Assembly (NCBI RefSeq): GCF_040784935.1
Contig: NZ_CP160680.1
Location: 5,747,802 to 5,811,801, forward strand
Source of the DNA: Lewinella sp. LCG006
GTDB lineage: Bacteria; Bacteroidota; Bacteroidia; Chitinophagales; Saprospiraceae
Length of the DNA: 64,000 nucleotides
Direction: 5' to 3'
The notes beneath the pieces were generated by a model, which searched no databases, was not told the DNA's origin, and saw only the letters and a program-made list of their open reading frames with translations. Below, in pieces: positions 53,959 through 61,394 of this stretch (position 1 is the first letter of the stretch; every line of letters begins with the position of its first letter). Both the position numbers and the translations under genes were made by a program.

Positions 53959-54268
53959 GGTAATATTTGTTTTTGATGATATAATAGTGTTCGTCCCTAT
54001 GTCTCGGGCCTCACGGGAGTGCTTATCCCGATATTCGGGATTCGCGTTTTGTGCTCGGTTCCCTCGCGAATTTGTTCGTCCCGATGCTCGGGACTCACGT
54101 TTTGTGCTCGCTACGCTCACGGTGGTACTTTAACGTTATCCAATTAATTCATTCCTAAAGCACTAACAAAAACCGCGAGCACCTCCGAGAATCCCGAGCA
54201 TCGGGATGAACATCCCCGCGATTCCAAGCAATCGGAAGCGCACAACCGTGAGTTGTCAGCGAACACCC
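53959..54268. repeat. 310-bp gap with direct and inverted CCCGAT/TCGGG repeats
   Basis: Two 31-bp direct copies, 54027-54057 and 54080-54110 (period 53, four mismatches): CCCGATATTCGGGATTCGCG and CCCGATGCTCGGGACTCACG, each then TTTTGTGCTCG. An inverted copy of CCCGATGCTCGGG is at 54192-54204 (CCCGAGCATCGGG). Each unit is itself palindromic. No gene; the htrA promoter must lie at the left end. Confidence 0.6.
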
Positions 54269-55549
54269 CTAAGTCTTGCGCTCCTTCTTCTTCGCCGCTG
54301 GGAACAGGATATTATTCAAAATCAAACGATAGCCGGGGCTGTTGGGGTGGAGGTTGAGATCTGTTTCTGGATCATTGACGTAGTGCCGATAATCTTCGGG
54401 GTCATGTCCTCCGTAAAATGTCCAAAAGCCTTTGCCAAAGTTGTTATGGATATAACGCGTTTCCCCTGAGGCTTTGTTCTCTCCGAGGATAAGGACATCC
54501 GATTTTAAATATTGGTTGTAAAACGCCGTGGTCTGTCCCATAAAACCTTTGACCGTGCGCGTGTGATTCTGGGTGAGCATGGTAGGAACGGGGTCCCACT
54601 TGGCCGAAAAATCAAAAAGCGTAAAGTAATCCTGCTGAGGATTGACATTGCGCTTGGTACCACTGTCAATGGAAGAGAACTCATATTCGAGTGGGTCGCG
54701 GGTCAAGACGAAATTTTCGAAGGCAAAAGTTTGGCTAAAGTCCAGTTTCTGCTGCGCCGTCGGATCGGCAGGGTCGCCATCGTACATAGGAGCGCAAATG
54801 TCTAATCCGGCAGCAGCCAAGGCAATATCATAAGAGTCGGTAGCCGAGCACATGGCAAACATGAAGCCACCACCGTAGACATATTCCCTGATTCTACGAA
54901 TGACGGCTAGTTTCAATTGAGAGACCTTGGCAAAACCATTCTCCGCAGCGAGAGATTCCTGATAGCTTACCATTTCCCGATACCAGGGCTGGTTGTGGTA
55001 ACCACGGTAGAAACGTCCATATTGACCAGTGAAATCCTCATGGTGCAAATGGAGCCAATCGTATTCTGTTAGTTTGTCATCCAGAACTTGTGTGTCGTAG
55101 ATGACATCGTAAGGGATTTCAGCGTAAGTGAGCACCATCGTTACCGCATCATCCCAAGGCTGAATTTTTCCTCCGGTTCGGAAGTTGACATCAGGGGTGT
55201 AGACGGCTATCTTGGGGGCTTTTTCGAGCTTCATTGCATCCATATTGGCTTCGGGGTCGGCAATTTGGGCGAGGATGCTATTGAATTTACCATCAGGAAT
55301 GATTTCAAAACTGATGTCTCGGGTTAGGCATTCCCTTTCAAAAACCCGGGTATGGGGAAAAGCAAAAGAACCTCCCCGGTAATTGAGCAGCCACCAAGCC
55401 TCAATGTCATTGTTGAGAATGTAATAGGCCATCCCGTAGGCTTTCAGATGATTGCGTTGTTCTTCATCCATCGGGATGAGCATGTAAGCAGCTCTCATCT
55501 GGAAGGCCGCTAGAAAGAAAAGAGAAAGAAATAGTATTCTACGCATCAT
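54269..55549 (-). CDS. Secreted Bacteroidota-specific protein sometimes labelled asparagine synthetase B
   Basis: 426 residues with a signal peptide (FQMRA). MLIPMDEEQRNHLKAYGMAY and WWLLNYRGGSFAF recall a conserved Bacteroidota family that databases name asparagine synthetase B; I see neither the N-terminal Cys of class II glutaminases nor an ATP-pyrophosphatase SGGxDS loop, so that name is doubtful. EYVYGGGFMFAMCSATDSYD has a GGGFMFAMC-like turn resembling a class I glutamine amidotransferase (GATase1-like) nucleophile elbow, with HHEDFTGQYG before it. Likely an extracytoplasmic alpha/beta protein of unknown function. Confidence 0.7.
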   Translation of the reverse strand: MMRRILFLSLFFLAAFQMRAAYMLIPMDEEQRNHLKAYGMAYYILNNDIEAWWLLNYRGGSFAFPHTRVFERECLTRDISFEIIPDGKFNSILAQIADPEANMDAMKLEKAPKIAVYTPDVNFRTGGKIQPWDDAVTMVLTYAEIPYDVIYDTQVLDDKLTEYDWLHLHHEDFTGQYGRFYRGYHNQPWYREMVSYQESLAAENGFAKVSQLKLAVIRRIREYVYGGGFMFAMCSATDSYDIALAAAGLDICAPMYDGDPADPTAQQKLDFSQTFAFENFVLTRDPLEYEFSSIDSGTKRNVNPQQDYFTLFDFSAKWDPVPTMLTQNHTRTVKGFMGQTTAFYNQYLKSDVLILGENKASGETRYIHNNFGKGFWTFYGGHDPEDYRHYVNDPETDLNLHPNSPGYRLILNNILFPAAKKKERKT

Positions 55550-55714
55550 TTGCTGGTTATTTGCTGTTTAATAAACGCACTATATACAAAAATGGATATG
55601 ATTAGCACAGGTTAAAAGTGAAAAGCTATCGTTAGTTTAACAATCCATTGACAATTGTGGTGCTGATTTTTTGAATCACACGAAACACCAGCCGGTAAAT
55701 GTCGTAGAATCTGC

Positions 55715-55722
55715 TACCTTTG
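55715..55722 (+). promoter_or_regulatory. -7 box (TACCTTTG) upstream of the VWA-like membrane protein
   Basis: TACCTTTG fits TAnnTTTG; 52 bases upstream of the ATG at 55775, so this transcript would have a normal leader. Confidence 0.45.
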
Positions 55723-55774
55723 TCAGCTGTGAATTTTTGCAATCATCCGATTCGTTTTTGAGAACAATTTGAAC

Positions 55775-57874
55775 ATGGAGGGAATTAGTTTTGCTTATCC
55801 TGCTTGGTACCTTGGCCTTTGTTTATTGGCAGGCTTAATCTACGCGCTGGTCTTGTATTATCGAAACGATGGCTTTCGTGATGCTCCTTCCTGGTTGAGT
55901 ACATTATTAAGTGTGCTCCGCTTTTTAGCCGTATCGGTGTTGGCATTTTTACTCTTATCGCCCATCTTGCGTTCTACGCAAACCCAATCCCAGAAACCTG
56001 TCATCGTTTTCGCCCAGGACGGTTCAGAATCTGTAGCTGCGGCTTGGTCAGCAGAAGATAGTACGGCTTACGTGAACAATGTCAAAGCGCTTACCAGCAA
56101 ATTGGCAGAAGATTACGACGTAGTCAGCTATACCTTTGGCCAGGACGTCAGAGATACCCTCGATTTTTCTTTTACAGACAAGCGTACCAACCTGGCCAAC
56201 TTGCTGGGAGAAGTGTATGATGTTTACAGCAACCAAAACCTGGGGGCGGTGATCATCAGTTCGGATGGAATTTACAATGAAGGTGCGAACCCCGTGTACA
56301 CCGACGCCAAACTTAATGCCCCGGTATATACCTTGGGCTTAGGCGATACTACCCGACGTAAGGACGTGTTGGTCAAGCGGGTTTTCCATAATAAAATCGC
56401 TTATCTCGGAGATAAATTTTCTATCCAGGTTGATATTGGTGCGCAAAACGCAGCAGGTGCCACCACGCCTTTGAGAATTGCCCGGATGGAAAATGGCCAA
56501 CGCCGTGAACTCATCAATGAATCGGTGAACATTGACCGCAACGATTATTTTTCTACCCGCGAATTTATCCTGGATGCAGATCGAGCTGGTGTTAATCGCT
56601 ATGTCATCAGTATTGGTACCATTGCTGGCGAAGCATCAACGATCAATAATGCTCGTGATATTTATGTCGATGTGCTGGAAGCTCGCCAGAAGGTCTTGAT
56701 CCTGGCCCACGCTCCCCATCCTGACCTTTCTGCATTGAAGCAAAGTATCAGCGAAGGGCAAAACAATGAAGTAACGGTTGCTTACCGCAATACCTTCGAC
56801 GGCAATGTGCGCGATTATGATTTGGTAATCCTGCACCAGTTACCCAACCGCAATGAATCATCGAATGATTTGTTGACGCAGCTGAAGACCAATAAGATTC
56901 CTGTATGGTTTTTTGCTGGTGATCAATCAGGGCTCCAGGCTTTCAATACTGCCCAGCAACTCATCAATATTTCTGGCAGCGGCCGAAACACCAATGATGT
57001 AGAGCCCAAGCTGGCCAATAATTTCAGCTTGTTTAACATAAATGACGAAGTTCGAGGGTTCCTGCCTGCGCTTCCTCCGGTCGTGACTCCTTTTGGAGAG
57101 TTTTCTTCAGGTAGCAATGCTTCCGTGTTGTTGTACCAGGAGATTGGCAGGATCAGTACAGAGTATCCATTACTGAGCTTAGGTGAAGAGGATGGTCGTA
57201 GAATGGCTGTTTTTGCCGCAACGGGCATCTGGAAATGGCGCTTGTTTGATTACTTGGACAAGAAAAACCACGATCGCTTCAACGAGCTGGTAAGTCAAGT
57301 GATTCAGTACCTCAGCGTCAAGGATGACAAGCGTCGCTTCCGCGTAAGTTTGGCGAAAAATATCTTTGACGAAAACGAGCCCATCATTTTTGATGCTGAA
57401 CTTTACAATGATAATTACGAACTCATCAATGAACCTTCAGCACAGTTGGTGATCACCGATTCCGAAGGGCGAGACTATAGTTATACCTTCAACCCCACGG
57501 GCCGTGCCTACCGACTCAATGCAGGTATCTTGCCCGTAGGCAATTACCGCTTTAGTGCCAATGTGAATACGGGTACGGAAAGCCTCACTTACAACGGCCA
57601 GTTCAGTGTGCAAGCCGTTCAATTAGAGCGATACGAACTTACTGCCGACCACGATTTACTCCGCCTGCTCAGCGAGCGTTACGGTGGGGAATTACTGGAT
57701 ATGGCAGGCTTCAATGCTTTACCTCAAACGCTGGCAGAACGTGGAACAGTAAAATCCGTATTGTATGAAACGACCACTACCAGAAGCTTGATCAACCTCA
57801 AAGGAATCTTCTTTATTTTGCTCTTTTTGTTGAGTTTGGAGTGGTTCTTGCGTCGTTATTTCGGGAGTTATTAG
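55775..57874 (+). CDS. BatA-like membrane protein with VWA and GATase1-like regions
   Basis: 699 residues from the ATG at 55775. Two N-terminal transmembrane helices (about 9-27 and 41-63), one at the C-terminus (about 675-692). Between them a VWA-like domain (about 75-190: KPVIVFAQDGSESVAA, where the MIDAS DxSxS is DGSES; ISSDGIYNEG), Ig-like strands, a GATase1-like alpha/beta region (about 305-400: KVLILAHAPHPDLSAL, YDLVILHQLPN) and a beta-sandwich near 530-640. Resembles the large BatA-type proteins of Bacteroidota. Not near other bat genes. Its stop overlaps the convergent transporter stop by four bases. Confidence 0.8.
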   Translation: MEGISFAYPAWYLGLCLLAGLIYALVLYYRNDGFRDAPSWLSTLLSVLRFLAVSVLAFLLLSPILRSTQTQSQKPVIVFAQDGSESVAAAWSAEDSTAYVNNVKALTSKLAEDYDVVSYTFGQDVRDTLDFSFTDKRTNLANLLGEVYDVYSNQNLGAVIISSDGIYNEGANPVYTDAKLNAPVYTLGLGDTTRRKDVLVKRVFHNKIAYLGDKFSIQVDIGAQNAAGATTPLRIARMENGQRRELINESVNIDRNDYFSTREFILDADRAGVNRYVISIGTIAGEASTINNARDIYVDVLEARQKVLILAHAPHPDLSALKQSISEGQNNEVTVAYRNTFDGNVRDYDLVILHQLPNRNESSNDLLTQLKTNKIPVWFFAGDQSGLQAFNTAQQLINISGSGRNTNDVEPKLANNFSLFNINDEVRGFLPALPPVVTPFGEFSSGSNASVLLYQEIGRISTEYPLLSLGEEDGRRMAVFAATGIWKWRLFDYLDKKNHDRFNELVSQVIQYLSVKDDKRRFRVSLAKNIFDENEPIIFDAELYNDNYELINEPSAQLVITDSEGRDYSYTFNPTGRAYRLNAGILPVGNYRFSANVNTGTESLTYNGQFSVQAVQLERYELTADHDLLRLLSERYGGELLDMAGFNALPQTLAERGTVKSVLYETTTTRSLINLKGIFFILLFLLSLEWFLRRYFGSY

Positions 57875-59211
57875 GGCGTGTTAAGCTTGACTTTCCTCAT
57901 GATGAAATAGCCCATTAGGCAAAAAACGCAGGCGGCCCAGGCACTGGCAATTACCCCCGTAGGTTCACTGGCGCTTTTCCCGAGTAATAAGAAGGAAGGA
58001 AAGAGTAGCACGGCCAGGCTTATCCCGATTTTCATCATGAAATTGCGTACAGCATAAAACATCCCTGCCTGTTGTTGTCCAGTAGCTACTTCATGTTCGT
58101 GGACAAAATCAGCGATCAGTGCATTTGGTACAATACCAAACGTAGCAAGTGGATAAGCTGCTAGGATGGCCACCAAATAAAATAGTACGGTTTTGTCTAA
58201 AGGGAGGTAGGTTACCAGTGCGGTGATCGCAAAAACGGCAAGGAAAACCCAAAAAGCACTCAGCAGCATCCCTTGCTTTCCAAAGCGTTTTACCCCCATG
58301 TTTACAGGCCAATACAAGAGAAAGCTCGCCAAAAAGCTGATGGCTAGAAATGCGGAAGCTTGTTCTTTGGGCCAACCAAAAAGTGCGGTGACATAATAGC
58401 TTACCCCTTGTTGGATGAAGGTCAAAGCCAGCCAGTACAACAAATCAGAACCAATAAACAGGCGAAAGTTTTTGTTTTTAAAAACGGAACCGAGTGCTTC
58501 TTTAGGGGGCACTGCCAGTCCGCTCTGCTGCTGAGCGTAAGTTTCTTCCTTAAGAAAAAAGGCAGGAACGAGCATCAACACCAGAGAGAAAGCCGCAAAA
58601 GCGCCAACCGTCCACTGAAAAGCCTGGACACTATCGGTGAAATTTTCGAAATATCCTTGAATACCATAAGCCATTCCTCCAATCACAAAGCCCAGCGCCC
58701 AGGTAATGGAAATGAGCGTACTGATACGCATCCGGTCTGGCGGATGATGCCCCAATTCAGGAATAAGCGCATTGTAAGGCACCAGGTACAAGGTGAAAAA
58801 GAGGTAAAACAAAAAGACCACCGCAATCAGCCAACAAGCATTATAAGCACTTAAGCCTGCTACCGGCGGGAAAAACAACAAAAACGACAGCCCCGCAAAA
58901 GGAAGTGCGGCCAGACGCATCACTTTTTTTCGCTTACCTCCGGCCACTGGCCGATTGTCTGACCAGGCCGCAATCCAGGGGTCGGTGATGGCATCAAAAA
59001 TACGCCCGCCAAAGTTGATGAACCCAATCAGGGTAGCTACGCCCAGGATGGCTCCCTGATAAATAAAAGCAGGAAAAACGCTATGGCCATCGGATTCTGG
59101 GGGGAGATAAAAGTAAACCAGTAAATTAGCTGCACCAAAACTGGCCAGGGACCAGCCCAGCTGGCCGAGGGCATAAATCAGGAGCTGGGATAAGGGGGGG
59201 CGTTTTATCAT
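57871..59211 (-). CDS. GPH-family (MFS_2) cation:sugar-type symporter
   Basis: 446 residues with about twelve hydrophobic segments. MFS_2/MelB-like marks: FINFGGRIFDAITDPWIAAW with the Na+-site Asp residues, and RMRISTLISITWALG. Carries a sugar or nucleoside-like substrate with Na+ or H+; identity not decided. Its ATG (59211-59209) overlaps the plus-strand ATG at 59210, and its stop overlaps the VWA gene's stop (TTAG, 57871-57874), so this gene has no intergenic space on either side. Confidence 0.88.
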   Translation of the reverse strand: MIKRPPLSQLLIYALGQLGWSLASFGAANLLVYFYLPPESDGHSVFPAFIYQGAILGVATLIGFINFGGRIFDAITDPWIAAWSDNRPVAGGKRKKVMRLAALPFAGLSFLLFFPPVAGLSAYNACWLIAVVFLFYLFFTLYLVPYNALIPELGHHPPDRMRISTLISITWALGFVIGGMAYGIQGYFENFTDSVQAFQWTVGAFAAFSLVLMLVPAFFLKEETYAQQQSGLAVPPKEALGSVFKNKNFRLFIGSDLLYWLALTFIQQGVSYYVTALFGWPKEQASAFLAISFLASFLLYWPVNMGVKRFGKQGMLLSAFWVFLAVFAITALVTYLPLDKTVLFYLVAILAAYPLATFGIVPNALIADFVHEHEVATGQQQAGMFYAVRNFMMKIGISLAVLLFPSFLLLGKSASEPTGVIASAWAACVFCLMGYFIMRKVKLNTP

Positions 59212-59233
59212 GCTTAAAGATAGATTTAATAAA

Positions 59234-60214
59234 ATGGCAATGCAAAATAAGCTTATCTGTGAATTATCAACGATCTGGCTGCTGATATTAGCCCTTTCGT
59301 CCTGTGCTGCACCGCCCCAGGACCCCGTGTCTCAAGCGATACATCCTTCCCAGCCTTACGCGATTGTTCTGGGGATTGCCCAAGATGCTGGTTACCCGCA
59401 AACGGCTTGCCAACAAGCTTGTTGCGCACAAGTGTGGGAAGGGGTGCAATCCCCTCAAATGGTAAGCTGCCTCGGCTTGGTAGACCCCATCTCTGAAGAA
59501 CTGTGGCTGCTGGATGCTACGCCCGATTTTCGGGAGCAGTGGCAGCTCTTGACGCAGGAATTGTCCACAACAACTATTACTCAGCCCAGCGGCGTATTGA
59601 TTACCCACGCGCATTTAGGGCATTATACCGGATTGTTGCAGTTGGGACGGGAAGTGATGGGCGCGGCTTCGGTACCCGTTTTTGCTATGCCGCGTCTTGG
59701 GAAATTCCTGCGTGGCAACGGGCCCTGGTCTCAGCTGGTGGAATTAGACAACATCGTTCTCCAACCGCTGAAGTCAGGTCATACCGTTGTACTCAATGAA
59801 CGCCTGAAGGTAACTCCGATAACCGTACCCCACCGCGATGAATACTCGGAGACGGTAGGCTTTAGGGTGGAAGGACCAGGAAAAAGCCTGTTGTTTATTC
59901 CTGATATCGACAAGTGGGAACGTTGGGAGCGTTCTCTTGCCGATGAAATAGCTGCTGTTGACATCGCTTTTCTGGATGCCACTTTTTTTGCAGATGGCGA
60001 ATTGCCCAATCGGGATATGAGTAAAATTCCTCATCCTTTTGTTGCGGAAACCATGGATTTGCTCAAAGAAGCTCCCTTTACCGAAAGACAAAAGGTGCAT
60101 TTTATTCACTTCAATCACACCAATCCTCTTCTTCAAGCTGAAAGCCCCGCTCGGCAAGAAGTAGCGGAGCGAGGCTTTCATTTAGCTTTTACCGGCCAGC
60201 GGGTAGAGCTTTAG
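59234..60214 (+). CDS. PqqB-like metallo-beta-lactamase lipoprotein
   Basis: 326 residues from the ATG at 59234; it could also start at 59240 or 59210. All keep the lipobox (LALSSC). IVLGIAQDAGYPQTACQQACC followed by ITHAHLGHYTGL (the HxHxxH-type metal site) is close to PqqB, and the Asp/His residues in IPDIDKWERW and FIHFNHTNPLL complete a metal pocket. PqqB is cytoplasmic and lies in a pqq cluster; this one is a lipoprotein with no pqq genes nearby, so PQQ synthesis is unlikely. Stop overlaps the convergent gene by four bases (TTAG). Confidence 0.75.
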   Translation: MAMQNKLICELSTIWLLILALSSCAAPPQDPVSQAIHPSQPYAIVLGIAQDAGYPQTACQQACCAQVWEGVQSPQMVSCLGLVDPISEELWLLDATPDFREQWQLLTQELSTTTITQPSGVLITHAHLGHYTGLLQLGREVMGAASVPVFAMPRLGKFLRGNGPWSQLVELDNIVLQPLKSGHTVVLNERLKVTPITVPHRDEYSETVGFRVEGPGKSLLFIPDIDKWERWERSLADEIAAVDIAFLDATFFADGELPNRDMSKIPHPFVAETMDLLKEAPFTERQKVHFIHFNHTNPLLQAESPARQEVAERGFHLAFTGQRVEL

Positions 60215-61110
60215 TGAATAAACAACCTTTGGTTATCCATCACGCCCGCAGTAGAAAGTATGCGTAGGGAATACACACCATCTGCAAGCTGCGCTACATT
60301 GATCGCCGACTGGGTCCAGTTTTGACGGAGGACGATTCGGCCCGCCATATCGATGATTTCAATGGTAATGGGGCCTTCGTCGTCCGGTAATCCACTGATT
60401 TGCAGCAGCTCATCGGTTGGATTAGGGTACAGTTGAACATTGATCTTACCCTCCCAGCGCGCAGAGACGATGGAGGAATAACTGAAGCTCCCATCGTAAT
60501 CGACCTGCTTGATCCGGTAGTAATTGAGACCGGGGGCAGGGGCTACGTCCAGAAACTGGTAGTGTTGTTCCTCCTGTGTGGTGCCTGCACCTGCGATGCT
60601 GCCAAGTTTTTCCCAGTTGCGGCTATCGGTGCTCCGCTCAATGTGGAAGTAGGCGTTGTTGGTTTCGGTGGCGGTGGTGAAGGAGAGGTTAATATAAGTT
60701 TCTTCAGCCTTGACCGAAATTATTTTCAATGTTACAGGTAATGCTGTTAATGGGTAGATAAAATCAGTGAAGCCATAATTTGAACCGCTTTGGTTTTTGG
60801 TAGCTAGCTGCGAATCAGCATTATTAACTCCTGTTGGAATTGTGATATCTACATACCAATTTGCATTAGGGTTAATATCACCAGTGTCAAAAACGCCATT
60901 AATTAACCCTGAATAATTAAACCCTCCAATTCCATTGTCCCATCTAATTTCAGCAAGAGTAGTTTCTCCAGGTGCAGTGTCTGAATCTACCCATATTCTT
61001 ACTGTGTTACCACCATTAATTACCTCATAAGAAACAAAATTTCTATATGTAGCTGCTGAAATAGAGTAGGTAAATAATAAGGCGAAAATACTTAGTAATA
61101 CGTGTTTCAT
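60211..61110 (-). CDS. T9SS type A sorting-domain protein of unknown function
   Basis: 299 residues: signal peptide (TYSISA), an unknown N-terminal beta-domain (about 20-120), an Ig/fibronectin-like module (about 127-215: LPVTLKIISVKAEETYINLSF, YFHIERSTDSRNWEKLGSIAG) and a T9SS sorting domain (VQLYPNPTDELLQI to RLFIH). The N-terminal third (from about 60720 rightwards) is visibly AT-rich (16 and 21 G+C in two sample 60-base lines) and the rest is not (32 of 60), suggesting a recombined gene. Substrate or role unknown. Confidence 0.75.
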   Translation of the reverse strand: MKHVLLSIFALLFTYSISAATYRNFVSYEVINGGNTVRIWVDSDTAPGETTLAEIRWDNGIGGFNYSGLINGVFDTGDINPNANWYVDITIPTGVNNADSQLATKNQSGSNYGFTDFIYPLTALPVTLKIISVKAEETYINLSFTTATETNNAYFHIERSTDSRNWEKLGSIAGAGTTQEEQHYQFLDVAPAPGLNYYRIKQVDYDGSFSYSSIVSARWEGKINVQLYPNPTDELLQISGLPDDEGPITIEIIDMAGRIVLRQNWTQSAINVAQLADGVYSLRILSTAGVMDNQRLFIH

Positions 61111-61173
61111 AATTCGGTTTTTAAAGATTTATAAATAGTTGTTCGTGGTTTTAATAAGACACCGTGCATGATG

Positions 61174-61223
61174 CATTGATGAAAGGATTCATCAATGACG
61201 GTATAACCAATGAAGGTCATTGG
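61174..61223. other. Two adjacent perfect hairpins in a divergent gap
   Basis: CATTGATGAA-AGGA-TTCATCAATG at 61174-61197, then CCAATGA-AGG-TCATTGG at 61207-61223. Both loops contain AGG and both stems share AATGA/TCATT, as if one was derived from the other. It lies between the divergent T9SS gene and the amylase gene and might be a double operator or RNA structure. Confidence 0.4.
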
Positions 61224-61394
61224 AGGTTCGGAAAACTGAATTTTGTTGGGTTATACTAGGATAGGCAAAAAAATACGCGGTAAAAATACATTTTTTCAGA
61301 ATGTTAAGTAAATATAATGGGCTTGTTGTTATTTTTACACCATATCCTGTTAAAGTCCGGTTGAGAATTCAGTGTCATTAATCAAACAGATGTA

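Noticed and set aside
53959-54120. 54-residue N-terminal extension of HtrA
   Set aside because: Encoded by repeat DNA, low complexity, and it would bury the membrane anchor.
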